Below are positions 8,210-16,004 of a stretch of DNA of 64,000 nucleotides, one piece after another (positions within the stretch are counted from its first letter, which is position 1; every line of letters begins with the position of its first letter). Under the pieces are notes generated by a model. That model ran no database searches. It saw only the letters and a list, made by a program, of their open reading frames with translations, and was not told where the DNA came from. The stretch comes from SZUA-309 sp050185825 (GTDB lineage Bacteria > Pseudomonadota > Gammaproteobacteria > Pseudomonadales > Azotimanducaceae): NCBI GenBank assembly GCA_050185825.1, contig JBFWZA010000016.1, positions 1-64,000 of the forward strand, in the 5' to 3' direction. Made by a program: the position numbers and the translations under genes.

Positions 8210-9580
8210 ATGCCCCAAGCGCTCGATGAATTGTTTTCAGACAGACAGCTCAAGCGCGACCCGGAGACCCTGGGCGCCTGGGGATGCGACTGGACCCGGA
8301 GCTTCACGGTGGCGCCGAGCGCCGTCGTCTTCGTGGAGTCCGTGGAGGAAGTGGTGGCGCTGGTGCGCCTCGCGAACGAGTCCGGCTTCGCCCTGGTGCC
8401 GTCCGGAGGCCGGACGGGTCTTTCCGGTGGCGCCGTGGCCGGCAATGGCGAGGTGGTGGTCTCCTTCGACCGCATGAACCGGATTCTGTCCTTCGATCCG
8501 GCGGACCGGCTGGTGCGCTGTCAGGCCGGCGTGGTCACCCACACCCTGCAGACCTACGCCAGAGAGCAGGGGCTCTACTACCCGGTGGACTTCGCCTCCT
8601 CGGGCTCCTCCCAGATCGGCGGCAACATCGCCACCAACGCCGGCGGCATCAAGGTGATCCGCTACGGCCTGACGCGGGACTGGGTGGCGGGGCTCACGGT
8701 GGTCACCGGTGCGGGGGACGTGCTCGACTGCAACCGGGGTCTGGTGAAGAACGCCACGGGATACGACCTCCGGCACCTCTTCATCGGCTCGGAGGGCACC
8801 CTCGGCTTCGTCGTCGAGGCGGACATGCGGCTTGCCCGGATGCCGGCGCCGCAGCACGTGATGGTCCTCGGCGTGCCGGTGTTCTCCGACATTCTCCGGG
8901 TGCTGGCCGCGTTCCAGGCGCGCCTGACCCTGTCCGCCTTCGAGTTCTTCTCGGAGATGGCGCTCACCAAGGTGCTCGCCCATCGGGACCTCGCCCGTCC
9001 GCTCGGCGAGCCGGTGCCGTTCTACGCGCTGCTCGAGTTCGACGCGCCGGACGTGGACGCGGCACTCGAGGTGTTCGAGGCCACGGTGGCCGAAGGCTGG
9101 GTCACGGACGGGGTGCTCAGCCAGTCCGAGGGCCAGGCGGCGGACCTGTGGCAGCTCCGGGAAGGTATCTCCGAGAGCATTTCCTCCTACACTCCCTACA
9201 AGAACGACCTCTCGGTGCGCATCTCGGCCATGCCGGAGTTCATCGAGGAGGTGGATGCGCTGGTGGCGGCGAGCTACCCGGACTTCGAGGTGTGCTGGTA
9301 CGGCCACATCGGCGACGGCAACCTGCACCTGAACATCCTGAAGCCGGCCGGGTTGTCTCAGCACGATTTCTACGAGCGCTGCCACGCCATCAGCCCGAGG
9401 ATCTTCGAGAAGGTCCGCGCCGTGGAGGGATCCATCTCCGCGGAACACGGGGTGGGGCTGCTGAAGCGCGACTTCCTGACGTTCACCCGCAGCGAGGCGG
9501 ACGTGGCCATCATGCAGAGATTGAAGTCGGTGTTCGATCCGAACCGGATCATGAATCCGGGCAAGCTGTTGCCGCTCTGA
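8210..9580 (+). CDS. FAD-linked D-2-hydroxyglutarate dehydrogenase (GlcD/D-lactate dehydrogenase family)
   Basis: A 456-residue FAD-binding type 4 oxidoreductase. The PCMH FAD domain shows VPSGGRTGLSGG, ASSGSSQIGGNIATNAGG and KNATGYDLRHLFIGSEGTLG. The C-terminal cap carries the metal-site motif HIGDGNLHLN and the end motif EHGVGLLKRDFL. The family includes glycolate oxidase GlcD, D-lactate dehydrogenase and D-2-hydroxyglutarate dehydrogenase. Its divergent position against serA is the arrangement described in Pseudomonas stutzeri, where this enzyme removes the D-2-hydroxyglutarate made by SerA and passes electrons to ETF. That assignment is inferred from context. Start ATG at 8210, just downstream of a TATACT box. 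Confidence 0.85.
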   Translation: MPQALDELFSDRQLKRDPETLGAWGCDWTRSFTVAPSAVVFVESVEEVVALVRLANESGFALVPSGGRTGLSGGAVAGNGEVVVSFDRMNRILSFDPADRLVRCQAGVVTHTLQTYAREQGLYYPVDFASSGSSQIGGNIATNAGGIKVIRYGLTRDWVAGLTVVTGAGDVLDCNRGLVKNATGYDLRHLFIGSEGTLGFVVEADMRLARMPAPQHVMVLGVPVFSDILRVLAAFQARLTLSAFEFFSEMALTKVLAHRDLARPLGEPVPFYALLEFDAPDVDAALEVFEATVAEGWVTDGVLSQSEGQAADLWQLREGISESISSYTPYKNDLSVRISAMPEFIEEVDALVAASYPDFEVCWYGHIGDGNLHLNILKPAGLSQHDFYERCHAISPRIFEKVRAVEGSISAEHGVGLLKRDFLTFTRSEADVAIMQRLKSVFDPNRIMNPGKLLPL

Positions 9581-9595
9581 ACTCGCCGCTCGGCG

Positions 9596-10261
9596 TCAGA
9601 AGCGGCGCACGCCCGCCGGCCCGGCGACCAGCACCACATCCGCCGCCTGGGCGGCGAAGATACCGCTGGTCACCACACCGACGATGTTGTTGATGCGCGC
9701 CTCCAGATCCGCCGGATCGGTGATCGCAAGCTCGTGCACGTCCAGGATGATGTTGCCGTTGTCGGTGGTGAAGCCGTGCCGCCATTCCGGCGCGCCGCCG
9801 AGACGCACCAGCGCCCGGGCGACCAGGCCACGGGCCATGGGAATCACCTCCACGGGCAGGGGGTAGCGGCCGAGCACGTCCACCACTTTGGACTCGTCGA
9901 CGATGCAGACGAACTCATCGGCGGAGGCGGCAACGATCTTCTCCCGGGTCAGCGCCCCGCCACCCCCCTTGATGAGCTGACGGTTCGCGTTCACCTCGTC
10001 GGCGCCGTCCACGTAGACCTCCACCCGGTCCACCGCATTCAGGTCCAGCACCGTGATGCCATGACGCTCGAGGCGCTCGGTGCTTGCATCGGAGCTCGAC
10101 ACGCAGGCGTCGAACTTGTGCTTCACCGTGGCCAGAGCGTCGATGAAGAGGTTGGTGGTCGAGCCGGTGCCGACACCGACGATGGTCTTCGGGGTGAGGC
10201 GCGCATCGACATACTCGAGTGCCGCCTCGGCTGCCCTGCGTTTCTGTTCGGCTTGGTCCAT
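9596..10261 (-). CDS. rpiA: Ribose-5-phosphate isomerase A
   Basis: Interconverts ribose 5-phosphate and ribulose 5-phosphate in the pentose phosphate pathway. The 221-residue product (E. coli 219) shows VGVGTGSTTNLFIDAL near residue 28, VDGADEVNANRQLIKGGGGALTREKI (catalytic Asp/Glu/Lys region, read in parts) and VDESKVVDVLG. The ATG at 10259-10261 (MDQAEQKRRAAE) is chosen over a longer upstream reading that would run into ilvA control sequence. It is convergent with the dehydrogenase gene (15 bp between stops) and divergent from ilvA with a 31-bp gap, an rpiA/ilvA pairing seen in many gammaproteobacteria. Confidence 0.97.
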   Translation of the reverse strand: MDQAEQKRRAAEAALEYVDARLTPKTIVGVGTGSTTNLFIDALATVKHKFDACVSSSDASTERLERHGITVLDLNAVDRVEVYVDGADEVNANRQLIKGGGGALTREKIVAASADEFVCIVDESKVVDVLGRYPLPVEVIPMARGLVARALVRLGGAPEWRHGFTTDNGNIILDVHELAITDPADLEARINNIVGVVTSGIFAAQAADVVLVAGPAGVRRF

Positions 10262-10292
10262 ACTCCGCGGCAGGCTACCCCATCGAGTCAGC

Positions 10293-11819
10293 GTGGAAAA
10301 GTACGTCAAGAAGATCCTCTCCTCCCGTGTCTACGACGTGGCGGACGAAACCCCCCTGCAGCGCGCCCGGCTCCTTTCCCGCCGTCTCGGCAGCGAGGTC
10401 ATGCTCAAGCGCGAGGACCTGCAGCCCGTGTTCTCGTTCAAGATCCGCGGTGCCTACAACAAGATGGCGTTGCTTTCCGACGAGGAGAAGGCCGTGGGCG
10501 TGATTACCGCCTCGGCGGGCAATCACGCCCAGGGGGTGGCGTTGGCTGCGCGGGAGCTCGGCATCCGGGCGCTGATCGTCATGGGGCGGAACACCCCGGA
10601 GATCAAGATCAACGCGGTCAGGGATCTGGGCGCGAAGGTCGTGCTGCACGGTGACAACTACGACGAGGCAGCCGCGCACGCGCGTGAGCTGGTGGCCGAG
10701 GCGGGGTACGTCTACGTGCATCCCTTCGACGACCCGGATGTGATCGCGGGTCAGGGCACCGTGGGTGTGGAGATCATGAATCAGCACCCGGGTCGGCCGG
10801 ACGCGATCTTCATCCCGGTGGGCGGCGGTGGTCTCGCGGCGGGCGTGGGCGCCTACGTGAAGTACCTGGCGCCGGCGACGAAGATCGTCGGCGTGGAAGC
10901 GGACGGTTCCGCCTGCATGACGGCGGCCCTGGCGGCGAACCGTCGCGTACGGCTGCCGTTCGACACGCTGGATCTGTTTGCCGACGGTACCTCTGTGGCC
11001 CAGGTCGGCAAGGAAACCTTCCGTCTCGCTCGCCGCTGCCTGGACGCGACGGTGACGGTGAGCACGGACGAGATCTGCGCGGCCATCAAGGACCTGTTCG
11101 ACGACACTCGATCCATTGCCGAGCCGTCCGGCGCGCTGGCGGTGGCGGGCATGAAGAAATACTGCGCGCAGAAAAACATCACCGGCGCGAAGCTCGTGGC
11201 CATCGTCAGCGGCGCCAACGTCAACTTCGACCGGCTGCGCCACATCTCGGAACGGGCCGAGGTGGGGGAGCAGCGGGAAGTGGTGCTCGGTGTCACCATC
11301 CCGGAGAAGAAAGGCAGCTTCCGGAAGTTCTGCCAGACCATCGGCCGTCATCCGGTGAGCGAGTTCAACTACCGCTACGCCAGCAACGAGGCGGCCCACG
11401 TCTATGTCGGCATGAAGGTGGGTGATCCGTCGGATCGCCACGCGCTCATCGCCTCGCTGCGCGAAGCGGGTTACCCGGTCACTGACATGACCGAGAACGA
11501 AGCGGCCAAGCTGCACGTGCGGCACATGGTCGGCGGCCACACCTTCGGCGAGAAGCAGGAGCTGCTCTACCGCTTCGAGTTTCCCGAGCGTCCCGGCGCG
11601 CTGCTGCGCTTCCTTTCCGTGCTCGGCACGGGCTGGAACATCACCATGTTTCACTACCGCAATCACGGTGCGGCGTGGGGGCGGGTATTCGCGGGCTTCG
11701 AGGTGCCGGGTGGTGCGATGGAGGTGGAGCGGAAGCGACTGACCGCCTATCTCAAGCGCATCGGCTACCGGTACTGGGAGGAGACCGGGAATCCGGCCTA
11801 CGAGCTGTTTCTTCGCTGA
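10293..11819 (+). CDS. ilvA: Threonine ammonia-lyase, biosynthetic
   Basis: Deaminates threonine to 2-oxobutanoate, the committed step to isoleucine. The 508-residue product (E. coli 514) has the PLP site SFKIRGAYNK with Lys50, the SAGNHAQGVA substrate loop, the phosphate-binding GGGGLAAGV loop, and two ACT-like regulatory modules from about residue 325 on, so feedback inhibition by isoleucine is expected. The start is GTG at 10293 (MEKYVKKILSSRVYD). The last three codons, including the TGA, form the beginning of a 19-bp tandem repeat that fills the space to def. Confidence 0.97.
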   Translation: MEKYVKKILSSRVYDVADETPLQRARLLSRRLGSEVMLKREDLQPVFSFKIRGAYNKMALLSDEEKAVGVITASAGNHAQGVALAARELGIRALIVMGRNTPEIKINAVRDLGAKVVLHGDNYDEAAAHARELVAEAGYVYVHPFDDPDVIAGQGTVGVEIMNQHPGRPDAIFIPVGGGGLAAGVGAYVKYLAPATKIVGVEADGSACMTAALAANRRVRLPFDTLDLFADGTSVAQVGKETFRLARRCLDATVTVSTDEICAAIKDLFDDTRSIAEPSGALAVAGMKKYCAQKNITGAKLVAIVSGANVNFDRLRHISERAEVGEQREVVLGVTIPEKKGSFRKFCQTIGRHPVSEFNYRYASNEAAHVYVGMKVGDPSDRHALIASLREAGYPVTDMTENEAAKLHVRHMVGGHTFGEKQELLYRFEFPERPGALLRFLSVLGTGWNITMFHYRNHGAAWGRVFAGFEVPGGAMEVERKRLTAYLKRIGYRYWEETGNPAYELFLR

Positions 11820-11980
11820 GGGCTCTTCATTTCGCTGAGGGCTCTTTTTTTCGCTGAGGGCTCTTTTTTTCGCTGAGGGCTCTTTTTTTCGCTGAGGGCT
11901 CTTTTTTTCGCTGAGGGCTCTTTGTTGCGCTGAAGGCTCTTGTTGCGCTGAAGGCTCTTGTCGCGCTGAAGGCTCCTGCC
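11814..11980. repeat. 19-bp tandem repeat beginning inside the ilvA stop region
   Basis: The unit CGCTGAGGGCTCTTTTTTT recurs at 11814, 11833, 11852, 11871, 11890, 11909, 11928, then with an 18-bp period at 11946 and 11964, where it decays (eight full copies and one partial). The first copy includes the last ilvA codons CGC TGA. The last partial copy ends next to the def stop at 11982. Copies closest to def are the most diverged (AAGG instead of AGGG, G-interrupted T-tracts). Each core copy carries a run of 5-8 T on the plus strand, so the array could help end transcription of ilvA, although I see no strong hairpin. Being 19 bp, it is not a coding repeat. Confidence 0.95.
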
Positions 11981-11981
11981 G

Positions 11982-12539
11982 CTACTCGGCCGCGTCTTCC
12001 AGCATGTCGGGCAGCACGTAGCGCTCGAACTCCTCCTCGAAGACGAGCCGGCGGGGGTCGGCGATACGGTCCACGTAGAGCGTGCCGTCCAGATGGTCGA
12101 ATTCGTGCTGGAAGACGGTGGCCGGGAAGCCCTGGAATGTCATCTCCATGGGTTTTCCGGAGAGGTCGAGCGCCCGCACCCGGATGTGCTGCGGACGCTC
12201 CACGTAGCCGCGCAGGCCCGGCACGGACAGGCACCCTTCCCAGTACCCGGCGGTAGCGGGGTCCAGCACCTCGATCTCGGGGTTCACGAACGCGGTGAGC
12301 GGCACCCGGGGCAGCTCGCCGTAGCGGCTCTGCCCGCCCGGCAGCTCGACGATGGCGAGCCGGATGGGCTCGCCGATCTGCGGGGCTGCCAGGCCGATGC
12401 CGCCGTAGTCGTGGAGGGTGTCGATCATGTCGGCGAGGAGCCGGCTCACCTCATCGCTGCCAATCTCCTCCGGCGCCAGCGGCCGAGCCGGTCGGCGAAG
12501 GACAGGGTGTCCCATGCGGATGATCTTGCGGACGGCCAT
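11982..12539 (-). CDS. def: Peptide deformylase
   Basis: Removes the formyl group from the N-terminal methionine of new proteins. All three metal-enzyme motifs are present in 185 residues: GGIGLAAPQIG (motif I), EGCLSVP with the metal-ligand Cys (motif II), and HEFDHLDG with the two ligand His and the catalytic Glu (motif III). The C-terminal acidic tail ends at TAG 11982, right beside the tandem repeat. ygfA lies 21 bp upstream on the same strand. The usual partner fmt is not adjacent, so this may be a stand-alone or second copy. Confidence 0.95.
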   Translation of the reverse strand: MAVRKIIRMGHPVLRRPARPLAPEEIGSDEVSRLLADMIDTLHDYGGIGLAAPQIGEPIRLAIVELPGGQSRYGELPRVPLTAFVNPEIEVLDPATAGYWEGCLSVPGLRGYVERPQHIRVRALDLSGKPMEMTFQGFPATVFQHEFDHLDGTLYVDRIADPRRLVFEEEFERYVLPDMLEDAAE

Positions 12540-12560
12540 GACGCGTTCCTCGAGTAGCGC

Positions 12561-13178
12561 CTACACCTTAGCCCGGAGGCCGAACGCCTGCCAGCCGGCC
12601 TCCGTGGCCACGGCGTCGAGCGGCACGTCCCAGGGCTGGCGCGGCAGCGGTGCGGCGGAACGCTGCACCTCGTGGGCGAGGCCGATCACCAGCGGTCTGT
12701 GCGATGCGGGCAGGCGGCCGAGGAATCGATCGTAATAGCCGGCGCCCATGCCGAGGCGCCCGCCGTTGTTGTCGAAGGCGACCAGCGGCACGAACAGCAC
12801 CGACAGGCGCAGCGGGTTGAGGTAGTTGCCCGCGCCGCGGCCGCGGGTGCTCGGCTCCGGGATGCCGTAGCGGTTCAGCACCAGCCGCGTCGCGGGCCTC
12901 ACCCGGTAGAAGTCCATGCTGCCCGCTTCCGTCACCACCGGGCAGCCCACGGTCTTGCCGGCCGCCCAGAACCGCGAGAGCAGCGGCAGGGTGTCCAGCT
13001 CCCCGTCGTCCGGGTGGGTGAAGTAGAGCCCGCAGGCGTCGAATCGAAGCAGCAGCCGGGCATTGACCACGGCCCGCGCCACGGCTTCCGCATGTGCAGC
13101 CTGAATGCCCGGGTCGAGCGCCCGGCGCTGCTCCCGGAAGAGCCTGCGCAGACGTCGGTTTTCGGTGAGGGTGCTCAT
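12561..13178 (-). CDS. ygfA: 5-formyltetrahydrofolate cyclo-ligase
   Basis: ATP-dependent conversion of 5-formyl-THF to 5,10-methenyl-THF, returning folate to the one-carbon pool. The family motif GGRLGMGAGYYDRFL lies in the C-terminal half (nucleotide/phosphate site), with VPLVAFDNNG just before it. I start at ATG 13178 (MSTLTENRRLRRLFREQRR, 205 aa), which lies downstream of the 6S RNA. The ATG at 13214 is inside that RNA and is unlikely. The zapA - 6S RNA - ygfA order is conserved across gammaproteobacteria, and ygfA is normally co-transcribed with the RNA. Confidence 0.93.
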   Translation of the reverse strand: MSTLTENRRLRRLFREQRRALDPGIQAAHAEAVARAVVNARLLLRFDACGLYFTHPDDGELDTLPLLSRFWAAGKTVGCPVVTEAGSMDFYRVRPATRLVLNRYGIPEPSTRGRGAGNYLNPLRLSVLFVPLVAFDNNGGRLGMGAGYYDRFLGRLPASHRPLVIGLAHEVQRSAAPLPRQPWDVPLDAVATEAGWQAFGLRAKV

Positions 13179-13189
13179 CAGCTGAGGAA

Positions 13190-13400
13190 ATGGCCTCCCG
13201 AAATGCCGCTGCATGGTTTGCCCTGAACCGTTATGGCTCAGAGCGGAGGCCGAACGTTTGCGTCTAAGGCTTCCCGACCCATCCGGACGCCTGACGGCGA
13301 CCGCACGGCAACGGACGTGCACACGGACACAAGGCCCAGCCCCCTTAGGTTTCTCTAACGGCTCAAGGACGACCCCAGCTGGCGAGCATCCCAGGAGACG
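13190..13400 (-). ncRNA. ssrS: 6S RNA, regulator of sigma-70 RNA polymerase
   Basis: 6S RNA mimics an open promoter and sequesters the housekeeping RNA polymerase in stationary phase. The region between zapA and ygfA folds as expected: the closing stem pairs 13386-13397 with 13195-13206 as 12 consecutive pairs (G-U allowed). Sequence resembles E. coli 6S at conserved points: a CTTGAGCCG block near the 5' side, GGGAAGCCTTA in the middle, and a TTCAGGG...GCGGCATTTCGGGAG 3' end. A TATACT box lies just upstream. Ends are estimated from the stem and the promoter, so each may be off by several bases. Confidence 0.9.
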
Positions 13401-13405
13401 CCACG

Positions 13406-13411
13406 AGTATA
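13406..13411 (-). promoter_or_regulatory. -10 box of the 6S RNA promoter
   Basis: On the minus strand TATACT stands about 6 bases before the expected 5' end of 6S RNA near 13400. No convincing -35 hexamer is seen at 17 bp. The element sits between zapA (ending at 13493) and the RNA, so 6S and ygfA can be transcribed independently of zapA. Confidence 0.6.
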
Positions 13412-13492
13412 GCCAAAAGGGTCCGAGCGGAAGGTCTTGACAAGGTGGATTGTGACCGGGGTATCAGCCGCGGACAGGTGCAAAGAGGGCGC

Positions 13493-13807
13493 TCAGAGCT
13501 TGAGCTGCTTGTGCTCCGCCAGAGTGGAGGAGATGCGGTCCACCAGGCGGTGTACCTTTTCCTCGGTGAGCCCGGAGATCTGCTGGGCCCTGCCGCGATC
13601 GTTCAGCATCTCGTTGGCGATGTTCAACGCAGCCATGACGGCGATCCGGTCCAGGCCGAAGACCTTCCCCGTCGCCCGGATCTCGGACATCTGACGGTCC
13701 AGATAACGCGCAGAGGCGGTGAGCGCGTCCACCTCGTCTTCCGGGCAGGCCACCTGATATTCCTTCTCCAGGATCTTGACGCTGACCGTGGTGTGCTTCT
13801 CGCTCAT
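13493..13807 (-). CDS. zapA: Cell division protein ZapA
   Basis: A small FtsZ-ring-associated protein that bundles FtsZ filaments. The 104 residues match the family: an N-terminal beta domain (VSVKILEKEYQVACP), then DRIAVMAALNIANEML and a long C-terminal helix that forms the coiled-coil tetramer. It starts 2 bp after the stop of the upstream ZapB-like gene, so the two are translated together. Downstream comes 6S RNA, as in E. coli. Confidence 0.94.
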   Translation of the reverse strand: MSEKHTTVSVKILEKEYQVACPEDEVDALTASARYLDRQMSEIRATGKVFGLDRIAVMAALNIANEMLNDRGRAQQISGLTEEKVHRLVDRISSTLAEHKQLKL

Positions 13808-13809
13808 GC

Positions 13810-14016
13810 TCAGTCCTGTTCCAGGGCCTTCAGCCGGGTGATCATGGACTCGACGCGGCTCTTCGCCAGCTCGTTCTTCTCGATGAGCTTGGCACGCTCC
13901 GTGGTCCAGTTCTGCTGCTGAGCGCGCAGCGCCCGGTTTTCCCGGGACAGGACGTTGCAGAGCTCGATGAGCTCGTCGATTTTTGCTTCGAGCGTTTTCC
14001 AGTCGTCGCCAGCCAT
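13810..14016 (-). CDS. ZapB-like coiled-coil protein (TIGR02449 family)
   Basis: A 68-residue, almost wholly helical protein: MAGDDWKTLEAKIDELIEL followed by heptad-like leucines and a charged CNVLSRENRALRAQQQNW stretch. Such small coiled coils precede zapA in many non-enteric gammaproteobacteria and are annotated as TIGR02449 or ZapB-like. A role in Z-ring organisation is inferred from this position and was not read from the sequence. The ATG at 14016 is chosen because everything upstream in the same frame lacks protein-like composition. Confidence 0.85.
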   Translation of the reverse strand: MAGDDWKTLEAKIDELIELCNVLSRENRALRAQQQNWTTERAKLIEKNELAKSRVESMITRLKALEQD

Positions 14017-14152
14017 GGCGGTTCCGGGTCGTATCGGAATCGGACGGCTAGTTTGCGCTGAAAGGTTGACCATGTGAAGCGCACGGCCCCCGCAGGCCAG
14101 GACCGGCGGCTTCTCTGTTAGCATACGGGCCTTCTTCGAAAGGCGGCGCGCG

Positions 14153-14698
14153 TTGACGAGCACGGTGGACGAACTGGAACTGCTGGCCCGGGAAGCCGTC
14201 TGCGGGCCGGCGCAGGGCCTCTCCACCTCGGAGCTGCACGGTGCCACCACCGGTATCGGCGTGGTCGGCCTTGCGCAGTTCGAGCTGCAGGATCTGGTGG
14301 ACCTGCTCGGCGCCGAGGCCCTCTCGGACGGCGAGCGCGTCGCGCGCTTCGTGAACGAAGCGCTGGCGTCCCTTCACGCCGACGACATGAGTTTCGCCCT
14401 GCTGCTGCCCGATGAGGAGGCCCCGCAGTCCGAACGGCTGCAGGCCCTGGCGGGCTGGTGCCAGAGCTTTCTTGCGGGGCTGGTGGCGGGCCTCTCCCGC
14501 CGCGGCATCGCCTCGCTCACCGAGCTGCCGGACGAGGTCCAGGAGATCGTTGCCGACTTCGCAGCCATCGCCCAGCTCGATACCGAGGACGAGGCGGCCG
14601 CGGAGGAGGACTTCATGCAGCTCGAGGAGTTCGTCAAGGTGGGCACCCTTCTCGTCATGACCCTGGTGGGCGATGCCGGCGACGATTCCGAAGAGTGA
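14153..14698 (+). CDS. ygfB: UPF0149 (YgfB/YecA) family protein
   Basis: A 181-residue acidic, mostly helical protein. It shows the LHGATTG.G pattern near the N-terminus, a central WCQSFLAGL and the acidic DTEDEAAAEEDFMQLEEFVKVG end typical of UPF0149. In Pseudomonas aeruginosa the family member YgfB affects beta-lactam resistance through ampDh3 expression; elsewhere its role is unclear. The start is probably TTG at 14153 with AAAGG 9 bp upstream; GTG at 14165 is the alternative. It is divergent from the zapA group and overlaps pepP, as in E. coli. Confidence 0.88.
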   Translation: MTSTVDELELLAREAVCGPAQGLSTSELHGATTGIGVVGLAQFELQDLVDLLGAEALSDGERVARFVNEALASLHADDMSFALLLPDEEAPQSERLQALAGWCQSFLAGLVAGLSRRGIASLTELPDEVQEIVADFAAIAQLDTEDEAAAEEDFMQLEEFVKVGTLLVMTLVGDAGDDSEE

Positions 14699-16004
14699 GT
14701 TCCGACGCCGCCGGGCGGCGCTGATGAGCCTGATGTCGGCGGATTCCATTGCCGTGATTCCCGCGGCCAGTGTCCGGCTGCGCAATCGGGACAGCGAGTA
14801 CCTGTTCCGGCAGGACAGCGACTTCCACTACCTCACCGGATTCGGCGAGCCGGATGCGGTGCTGGTGCTGGCGCCCGGCCGGGAGCATGGCGAGGTGATC
14901 GTGTTCTGCCGGGAGCGCCACCCGCGCTCCGAGCTTTACGACGGCGAGCGTCTGGGGCCGGACCGGGCCGCGCAGATCCTGGGTGTGGACGATGCGTTTC
15001 CGGTGGCGGACCTGGACGACATCCTCCCCGGCATGCTGGAGGGTCGCGAACGCATCTACTTCGGCATGGGTGATCACCCGGAGTTCGAGAACCGTCTGCT
15101 CGGCTGGATCAAGGGTATCCGCGCCCGGGAATCGGGCGGGGCGAGACCCCCGGGTGAGCTCTTCGCACTCAAGCACCTGCTCCACGAGCAGCGGCTGATC
15201 AAGACCGCCGCGGAGCTGCGCGTCATGCGTGAGGCCGCCGAGATCACCTGCCACGGCCACATCCGGGCCATGCAGGTGTGCCGGCCCGGCATGACCGAGA
15301 CCCAGCTCGAAGCGGAGCTCGTCTACGAGTTCATGCGCCGGGGCGCGCGGACCACCGCCTACTCCAGCATCGTCGGCGGCGGCGCCAACGCCTGCGTGCT
15401 CCACTACGTGGACAACGGCGCGGCCCTGAAGAAGCACGATCTGGTGCTGATCGACGCGGGTGCGGAGTATCAGCTCTATGCCGCGGATGTCACCCGGACC
15501 TTCCCGGTGAGCGGCACCTTCGGGCGCCACCAGCAGGCGCTCTACGAGGTGGTGCTGGCCGCGAACGAGGCGGCCATCGAGGTCTGCCGGCCGGGGTCGC
15601 TGTTCGCCGATCCGCACCAGGCCGCCGTGCGGGTCCTGGTGCAGGGGCTGGTGGATCTGAAGCTACTGGATGGCGGGGTCGACGAGCTCATCGAGACCGA
15701 GGCCTACCGGACACTGTGTCCCCACAACTCGTCGCACTGGCTCGGCATGGACGTGCACGACGTCGGCGACTACCGGGTGGATGGCACCTACCGACCGCTG
15801 GAGCCGGGCATGGTGCTCACCATCGAGCCGGGCATCTACATTCCCGATCGTCCGGAGACGGCCCACCTCCCGGCCCGATTCCGCGGCATGGGCATCCGCG
15901 TGGAGGACGACGTGCTGATCACCGGGGAAGGGCCGGAGGTGCTCACCGCCGCCGCACCCAAGTCCGTGGCAGACATCCACGCCACCATGGCCGGGGCCGC
16001 ATGA
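14673..16004 (+). CDS. pepP: Xaa-Pro aminopeptidase
   Basis: A dinuclear manganese aminopeptidase that releases an N-terminal residue preceding proline. The 443-residue protein has a creatinase-like N-terminal domain (SEYLFRQDSDFHYLTGFGEPDAV) and a pita-bread catalytic domain with the metal ligands in IDAGAEYQLYAADVTRTF (two Asp), HWLGMDVHDVG (His), TIEPGIYIP (Glu) and IRVEDD (Glu). The ATG at 14673 lies inside the end of ygfB and matches the E. coli N-terminus. The stop overlaps the ubiH start (ATGA), so expression is coupled. Confidence 0.96.
   Translation: MPATIPKSEFRRRRAALMSLMSADSIAVIPAASVRLRNRDSEYLFRQDSDFHYLTGFGEPDAVLVLAPGREHGEVIVFCRERHPRSELYDGERLGPDRAAQILGVDDAFPVADLDDILPGMLEGRERIYFGMGDHPEFENRLLGWIKGIRARESGGARPPGELFALKHLLHEQRLIKTAAELRVMREAAEITCHGHIRAMQVCRPGMTETQLEAELVYEFMRRGARTTAYSSIVGGGANACVLHYVDNGAALKKHDLVLIDAGAEYQLYAADVTRTFPVSGTFGRHQQALYEVVLAANEAAIEVCRPGSLFADPHQAAVRVLVQGLVDLKLLDGGVDELIETEAYRTLCPHNSSHWLGMDVHDVGDYRVDGTYRPLEPGMVLTIEPGIYIPDRPETAHLPARFRGMGIRVEDDVLITGEGPEVLTAAAPKSVADIHATMAGAA

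Noticed and set aside
11814..11980. CRISPR-like array
   Set aside because: Repeats are head-to-tail without spacers and there are no cas genes.
11827..12234. Minus-strand reading frame across the 19-bp repeat with a Lys/Ser-rich end
   Set aside because: It is a shadow of def in another frame extended by the repeat; the 19-bp period changes frame in each copy.
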